A stretch of DNA of 11,022 nt, taken from NCBI GenBank assembly GCA_023454395.1, contig JAEYFY010000178.1, positions 1 to 11,022 on the forward strand, written 5' to 3'. Within the stretch, counting starts at the first letter, position 1, and the number at the start of each line of letters is the position of its first letter. A model generated the notes under the pieces. The model was not told where the DNA came from and made no database searches. It worked only from the letters and a program-made list of their open reading frames with translations. Shown here in pieces: positions 7,389 through 11,022 of the stretch. The position numbers and the translations under genes are program-made. Origin of the DNA: Pseudomonadota bacterium. GTDB taxonomy: Bacteria > Pseudomonadota > Gammaproteobacteria > Enterobacterales > Enterobacteriaceae.

Positions 7389-7436
7389 ATTGAGGTGATT
7401 AAGAACACCTTATCTTACTCTTTGTATCGCCTCAAT
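7389..7436 (-). promoter_or_regulatory. Inverted repeat in the yfeY upstream region
   Basis: ATTGAGGTGAT (7389-7399) pairs with ATCGCCTCAAT (7426-7436) over 11 positions with one mismatch, around a 26-nt spacer. It sits 43-90 bases before the yfeY start. It may be an operator or, if transcribed, a leader stem-loop. Confidence 0.4.
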
Positions 7437-7648
7437 CATCAGGTTAAAACCATCGCGATAAATCAGCATAACAAAATATTTACTGATTTGATCTTAGATA
7501 ACCACATGAAAAGAAAGCCTAGTTACGACCATCTACAGAACATTTTGTTCCACAGAAAAGGTAATATCAGATTTTACGCATAAAATAAGAAGTACAAACG
7601 TAAGAATAGAAACCGGGGAAAAGAGATAAATATAAAAGAAAGAGTAAT

Positions 7649-7671
7649 AACCCCTAAAGATATCAGGGGTT
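7649..7671 (-). terminator. Probable terminator of ypeA
   Basis: AACCCCT (7649-7655) pairs with AGGGGTT (7665-7671) around a 9-nt loop, starting 10 bases past the ypeA stop. The minus-strand tail is only moderately T-rich (TATTACTCTTTCTTTT). The plus side has TTTT, so it could work in either direction. Confidence 0.7.
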
Positions 7672-7681
7672 TTGAATACAA

Positions 7682-8119
7682 TTAAAGATCGAAATCCTGA
7701 TCAACAATTAATCGCTTAGTATAAGTTGTGCTTTCTTGATTTTGATCTTCATACAATAACTTCTCAAACATACAAATGGTTGCATCATTTTCTTCTGGTA
7801 CAACTAATGTAATTTGAGGGCACCCTTTCGCAATCAGCTTTTTCTCTAATCGAGAGATCAATGCATTCGCAATGCCTCTTCCTCGAAAATCTGGGTGAAC
7901 GCCTAAATAGTATAAAGAGCCACGATGACCATCGTATCCCCCCATTACACTACCTACAATCTCTCCTGCTACTTCTGCTATCAGAAATAAATCAGGTGAG
8001 TGGTTTAATTTTCTTTCAATATCAATTTCAGGATCGTTATCAGGCGATATCAGATCGCAACGCTCCCAAAGTGTAATAATTGCCTCAAAATCATCTTGGC
8101 GAAATACACGTATTTCCAT
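7682..8119 (-). CDS. ypeA: GNAT-family N-acetyltransferase YpeA
   Basis: A cytoplasmic GNAT acetyltransferase whose substrate is not known. The ATG at 8117-8119 gives 145 residues and aligns with the E. coli start (MEIRVFRQ; 141 residues). An in-frame ATG four codons earlier (8129-8131) is possible, and neither start has a strong ribosome site. The acetyl-CoA pyrophosphate loop is R79-G-R-G-I-A84 in the segment [30 protein letters not shown] (59-74) just before it is typical of YpeA. The C-terminus diverges from E. coli and is a few residues longer. The gene has a promoter-like sequence facing hemF and its own terminator, so it is probably a single-gene unit. E. coli has amiA between ypeA and hemF; here only a short promoter region separates them. 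Confidence 0.92.
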   Translation of the reverse strand: MEIRVFRQDDFEAIITLWERCDLISPDNDPEIDIERKLNHSPDLFLIAEVAGEIVGSVMGGYDGHRGSLYYLGVHPDFRGRGIANALISRLEKKLIAKGCPQITLVVPEENDATICMFEKLLYEDQNQESTTYTKRLIVDQDFDL

Positions 8120-8155
8120 GGTTTTGCCCATTATCTGTCACATAAATCTGAATTT

Positions 8156-8183
8156 ATTATCGCTTGTTTGGTTTATGAATCAA
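8156..8183 (-). promoter_or_regulatory. Candidate ypeA promoter
   Basis: On the minus strand TTGATT (8178-8183, 4/6) and GATAAT (8156-8161, 5/6) are 16 bases apart. Transcription would start near 8149, giving a leader of about 20-30 bases. It lies in the divergent ypeA/hemF region; no equally good hemF promoter was found there. Confidence 0.45.
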
Positions 8184-8246
8184 CTTGAAAATGAGAACAT
8201 AGACAATATGGAGTTCTATTTTTAATAAATATGATAAAAATTGTAG

Positions 8247-9161
<915 letters not shown>

Positions 9162-9182
9162 CATATTTAATTTATTAAGAAT

Positions 9183-9206
9183 AAAGCCACATTAAAATGT
9201 GGCTTT
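9183..9206. terminator. Shared terminator between hemF and the lipoprotein gene
   Basis: AAAGCCACA (9183-9191) pairs perfectly with TGTGGCTTT (9198-9206); two inner T-A pairs could extend it. The flanks are T-rich in the minus direction (TTTATTCTT) and weaker in the plus direction. Its position between two convergent genes suggests it serves both. Confidence 0.75.
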
Positions 9207-9249
9207 ACTGGAATAAAACGAGAATTTTAATAACAAATATTTTCTAAAA

Positions 9250-9597
9250 TCAATTAAATAAGAAAGCCAGTAAGCCTGTCACTTTATTTTTATTCTCCCA
9301 CCCTTCCGCTCTCATACAGGTATTAAAATAATCTTTACGCTCCCATTCATTAGCATCAGAAGGAAAAGAGGTTCCTGCTCCTGAACTAGGAATATCTTTA
9401 CCATTGACCTTCATAGGAGCAAAAGAAGGCTGAGTTGAAGTCACATATCTCGCAGGATATCGCTCTTTGGCTTGTTGCATACACATATTTTTAGCGATAT
9501 CTAAAGGTGACGGATTTGTGGTTTTTGCTTCCCATTTTTCAGGGGTCGCACAAGCTGAAAGCATAAAAATGGATGCAATGATGATCGTTTTTTTCAA
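9250..9597 (-). CDS. Small lipoprotein of unknown function, TTG start
   Basis: The 115-residue product starts MKKTIIIASIFMLSAC: a short positive N-terminus, a hydrophobic core and the lipobox LSAC with acylated C16. Alanine at +2 predicts the outer membrane, facing the periplasm. C39 (in NMCMQQAKERYP) and C94 (in YFNTCMRAEGW) are the only mature cysteines besides the lipidated one and may form a disulfide. A glycine/serine/proline-rich segment (59-80) joins two likely helical parts. I do not recognise the family. The start codon is TTG (9595-9597): the frame is closed by a TGA four codons upstream, with no ATG between. A GAG before it is the only ribosome-site-like sequence. The strong signal peptide makes a real gene likely. 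It is convergent with hemF and divergent from the mviM-like gene. Confidence 0.72.
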   Translation of the reverse strand: MKKTIIIASIFMLSACATPEKWEAKTTNPSPLDIAKNMCMQQAKERYPARYVTSTQPSFAPMKVNGKDIPSSGAGTSFPSDANEWERKDYFNTCMRAEGWENKNKVTGLLAFLFN

Positions 9598-9682
9598 AGT
9601 AATAACTCATTAAGACGAATAGGAATCAATTGCATTTTAGCTGTTTTCTGAAAGAAATAATTAATTTTTTATGAAGCCCAAT

Positions 9683-9726
9683 ATCATTGAATAATCATTG
9701 AATAATCATTGAATAATTGTTGAACA
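9683..9726. repeat. 11-bp tandem repeat, three perfect copies plus one degenerate
   Basis: ATCATTGAATA is repeated perfectly at 9683-9693, 9694-9704 and 9705-9715; ATTGTTGAACA (9716-9726) is a diverged fourth copy. The period is about one helical turn, so the copies present the same face of the DNA. Confidence 0.9.
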
Positions 9727-9853
9727 TAAAAACGACAAATTAAATGTTAGATAAGCTGTGGAACCTCATTTAAGACAGTGATATCTATTTTTCATAATTT
9801 ATCTCATTAAAATGTATCAAAGCTCCCATCATTTAAGTATGTTGAAAAAATAT

Positions 9854-9877
9854 AAAAATGAGAAATTTATCATTTTT
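9854..9877. promoter_or_regulatory. 24-bp near-perfect palindrome upstream of the mviM-like gene
   Basis: AAAAATGA (9854-9861) pairs with TCATTTTT (9870-9877). Counting inward, 11 of 12 symmetric positions match, and the centre is AAATTT. It ends 47 bases before the ATG, a usual operator position. A related sequence, AATTTATCTCATT, occurs at 9796-9808. Which regulator binds, if any, is unknown. Confidence 0.45.
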
Positions 9878-9924
9878 CTTGTCTTAAACTAATCATGCGA
9901 TCTAAGAAATAAGGAAGGTAAATA

Positions 9925-10839
9925 ATGAGAAAATTACGTATTGGTATGGTCGGTTTAGGATCAATTGCACAAAAAGTTTATCTCCCTATTTTAAGCAAAG
10001 CTTCTAACTGGGAATTTATAGGCGCATTTTCACCCAATCAGGAAAAAGGAAATATAATTTGTGCCGCTTATCGTATCCCTTTATTCACTAGCTTAAGTGC
10101 TTTAGCCCAACAGTGTGATGCGATATTTGTACATAGCGCAACATCAAGTCATTTTGAAGTTATAGACTATTTATTAAATGCAGATGTACATGTTTACGTT
10201 GATAAACCCTTAACAGAACATATTCACCAATCTGAAGCACTTATTGAACTTGCCGCTAAGAAAAATAAAAAGCTGATGGTGGGTTTTAACCGCCGCTTTG
10301 CACCTTTTTATCATCAGTTGAAACAAAATATTACACATCTTTCTTCTTTAAGAATTGATAAACATCGCTGTGATAGTGTCGGCCCTAAAGAGACACGCTT
10401 TACCTTGTTTGATGACTATTTACATGTTGTTGATACCGCGCTTTGGTTAGCGGGTTCAAACGCTGAATTATTAAGTGGTAGTATTATCCAAACAAAAGAA
10501 AATGCACTGTTTTATGCTGAACACCATTTAAAAATCGATGATTGCTGGATAACGACATCAATGCATAGAAAAGCAGGAAGCCAGCAAGAACAAGTTATTG
10601 CCGTTGATGAAGATGCAATCCATCAAATTACAAATATGAATTTATGGCGCAGCGAAAGCAGAAATAAACTCACTGAAAAAAATCCAGAAAACTGGGACCC
10701 AATTTTATTACAACGGGGTTTTATTGGGGCGGTGGAACACTTTATTGAATGTGTGACGAATGATACAGACCCATCGACAAGTGGAGAGCAAGCCATTGTT
10801 GCTCAACTTATGATAGAAAAAATGTTATCTAATCAATAA
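9925..10839 (+). CDS. mviM: Gfo/Idh/MocA-family oxidoreductase, MviM/YceM-like
   Basis: A 304-residue NAD(P)-dependent oxidoreductase, about the size of E. coli MviM/YceM (307). The Rossmann nucleotide loop is VGLGSIA (9-15) at the N-terminus. The family's active-site lysine is K94 in VDKPLTEH. GFNRRFAPFY (120-129) and DDYLHVVDTALWL (163-175) are strongly MviM-like; the latter gives the Dxxx-H pair D163/H167. The end, HFIECVTN...GEQAIVAQ, also matches. Members act on sugars or related polyols, but the MviM substrate is not known; the virulence-factor name is historical. AAGGAAGG lies upstream of the ATG. In E. coli the gene sits next to murJ (mviN); here it stands alone between two terminator-bounded neighbours. 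The family call is firm, the orthology slightly less so. Confidence 0.9.
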   Translation: MRKLRIGMVGLGSIAQKVYLPILSKASNWEFIGAFSPNQEKGNIICAAYRIPLFTSLSALAQQCDAIFVHSATSSHFEVIDYLLNADVHVYVDKPLTEHIHQSEALIELAAKKNKKLMVGFNRRFAPFYHQLKQNITHLSSLRIDKHRCDSVGPKETRFTLFDDYLHVVDTALWLAGSNAELLSGSIIQTKENALFYAEHHLKIDDCWITTSMHRKAGSQQEQVIAVDEDAIHQITNMNLWRSESRNKLTEKNPENWDPILLQRGFIGAVEHFIECVTNDTDPSTSGEQAIVAQLMIEKMLSNQ

Positions 10840-10852
10840 ATTCTAGGTATAA

Positions 10853-10888
10853 AAAAACTGAGTTCATTATAAATTGAACTCAGTTTTT
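10853..10888. terminator. Bidirectional terminator between mviM and the right-edge gene
   Basis: AAAAACTGAGTTCA (10853-10866) pairs perfectly over 14 bp with TGAACTCAGTTTTT (10875-10888) around an 8-nt loop. A-rich sequence before and T-rich sequence after the stem give a U tract in both directions, which suits two convergent genes. Confidence 0.92.
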
Positions 10889-10909
10889 ATTTTTAGACGC
10901 TAAATTAAC

Positions 10910-11022
10910 TTATTTAGATTTCTTCAAGTGTGACATTAAACGCTTACGTTTACGCAACTGAGATTGTGTTAATTTATTTTTCTTATCCGCATAAGGGTTT
11001 TCACCCTCTTTAAATTGAATAC
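10910..11022 (-). CDS. 3' end of an unrecognised, strongly basic protein (start outside window)
   Basis: Reading the minus strand from the right edge, 36 complete codons run open to a TAA at 10910-10912. The translated tail contains [12 protein letters not shown] and then [15 protein letters not shown]. About a third of the residues are Lys or Arg, suggesting contact with RNA, DNA or ribosomes, but I do not recognise the family. It is convergent with the mviM-like gene, and the strong terminator 20 bases beyond its stop supports a real gene end. The frame is open to the edge, so only the C-terminus is seen. Confidence 0.6.
   Translation of the reverse strand, partial: IQFKEGENPYADKKNKLTQSQLRKRKRLMSHLKKSK

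Larger units (their letters stand above)
7347..7681. other. Gene-free stretch between yfeY and ypeA
   Basis: No convincing gene lies in these 335 bases; a GTG-started 62-codon reading frame at 7395-7583 has no family resemblance. The stretch holds the yfeY ribosome site and leader, an imperfect inverted repeat (7389-7436), AAATCAG/CTGATTT (7460-7466, 7483-7489), a 13-bp near-palindrome GAACATTTTGTTC (7538-7550) and the ypeA terminator. No tRNA or recognised small RNA is seen. Confidence 0.6.
9598..9924. other. Divergent intergenic region between the lipoprotein and mviM-like genes
   Basis: These 327 AT-rich bases contain no credible gene. They hold the 11-bp tandem repeats (9683-9726), a 24-bp near-palindrome (9854-9877) and the ribosome site of the next gene. 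A minus-strand TAAAAT in the stretch before the lipoprotein start resembles a -10 but has no good -35. No confident promoter was found for either gene. Confidence 0.6.

Noticed and set aside
7395..7583. A 62-codon plus-strand reading frame starting at GTG between yfeY and ypeA
   Set aside because: No clear ribosome site, no recognisable family, and composition like the surrounding non-coding DNA. Its start lies inside an inverted repeat.

Overview
The window is AT-rich chromosomal DNA from a gammaproteobacterium. Its proteins are close relatives of Escherichia coli proteins, compared here from memory because no database search was possible. The AT-rich composition, an ERIC repeat and the gene content suggest the Morganellaceae, most likely Proteus. 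The genus is inferred; the order is fairly secure. No mobile element with coding capacity, phage, CRISPR array or defence system is visible. I did not find a new multi-gene system; the points of interest are repeats, regulatory dyads, gene ends and gene-order changes.

Layout. The left edge carries the 3' end of crr (glucose-specific EIIA, + strand) with a strong terminator. A short heptanucleotide tandem repeat follows, then an ERIC element whose outer inverted repeat ends one base before the cysM stop codon. From 584 to 5463 the minus strand holds the sulfate/thiosulfate assimilation cluster, transcribed cysP-cysT-cysW-cysA and then cysM. The cysP/cysT and cysT/cysW junctions each share one base, which suggests translational coupling. 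A terminator and a possible separate promoter lie between cysA and cysM. CysP binds sulfate or thiosulfate in the periplasm, CysT and CysW form the membrane channel, CysA drives it with ATP, and CysM makes cysteine (or S-sulfocysteine from thiosulfate).

From 5700 to 8131 the minus strand continues with yfeX (Dyp-type haem peroxidase), yfeY (DUF1131 lipoprotein) and ypeA (GNAT acetyltransferase). Divergent from ypeA is hemF (oxygen-dependent coproporphyrinogen III oxidase, + strand). A small lipoprotein gene of unknown function lies convergent to hemF and appears to use a TTG start. A Gfo/Idh/MocA-family oxidoreductase resembling MviM/YceM follows on the + strand. The right edge holds the 3' end of an unrecognised, very basic protein on the minus strand.

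The order crr...cysMAWTP...yfeX-yfeY-ypeA-hemF is a compacted form of the E. coli arrangement as I recall it. pdxK, yfeK, yfeS, ucpA, the mur/yfeW genes and amiA are absent from the places where E. coli has them.
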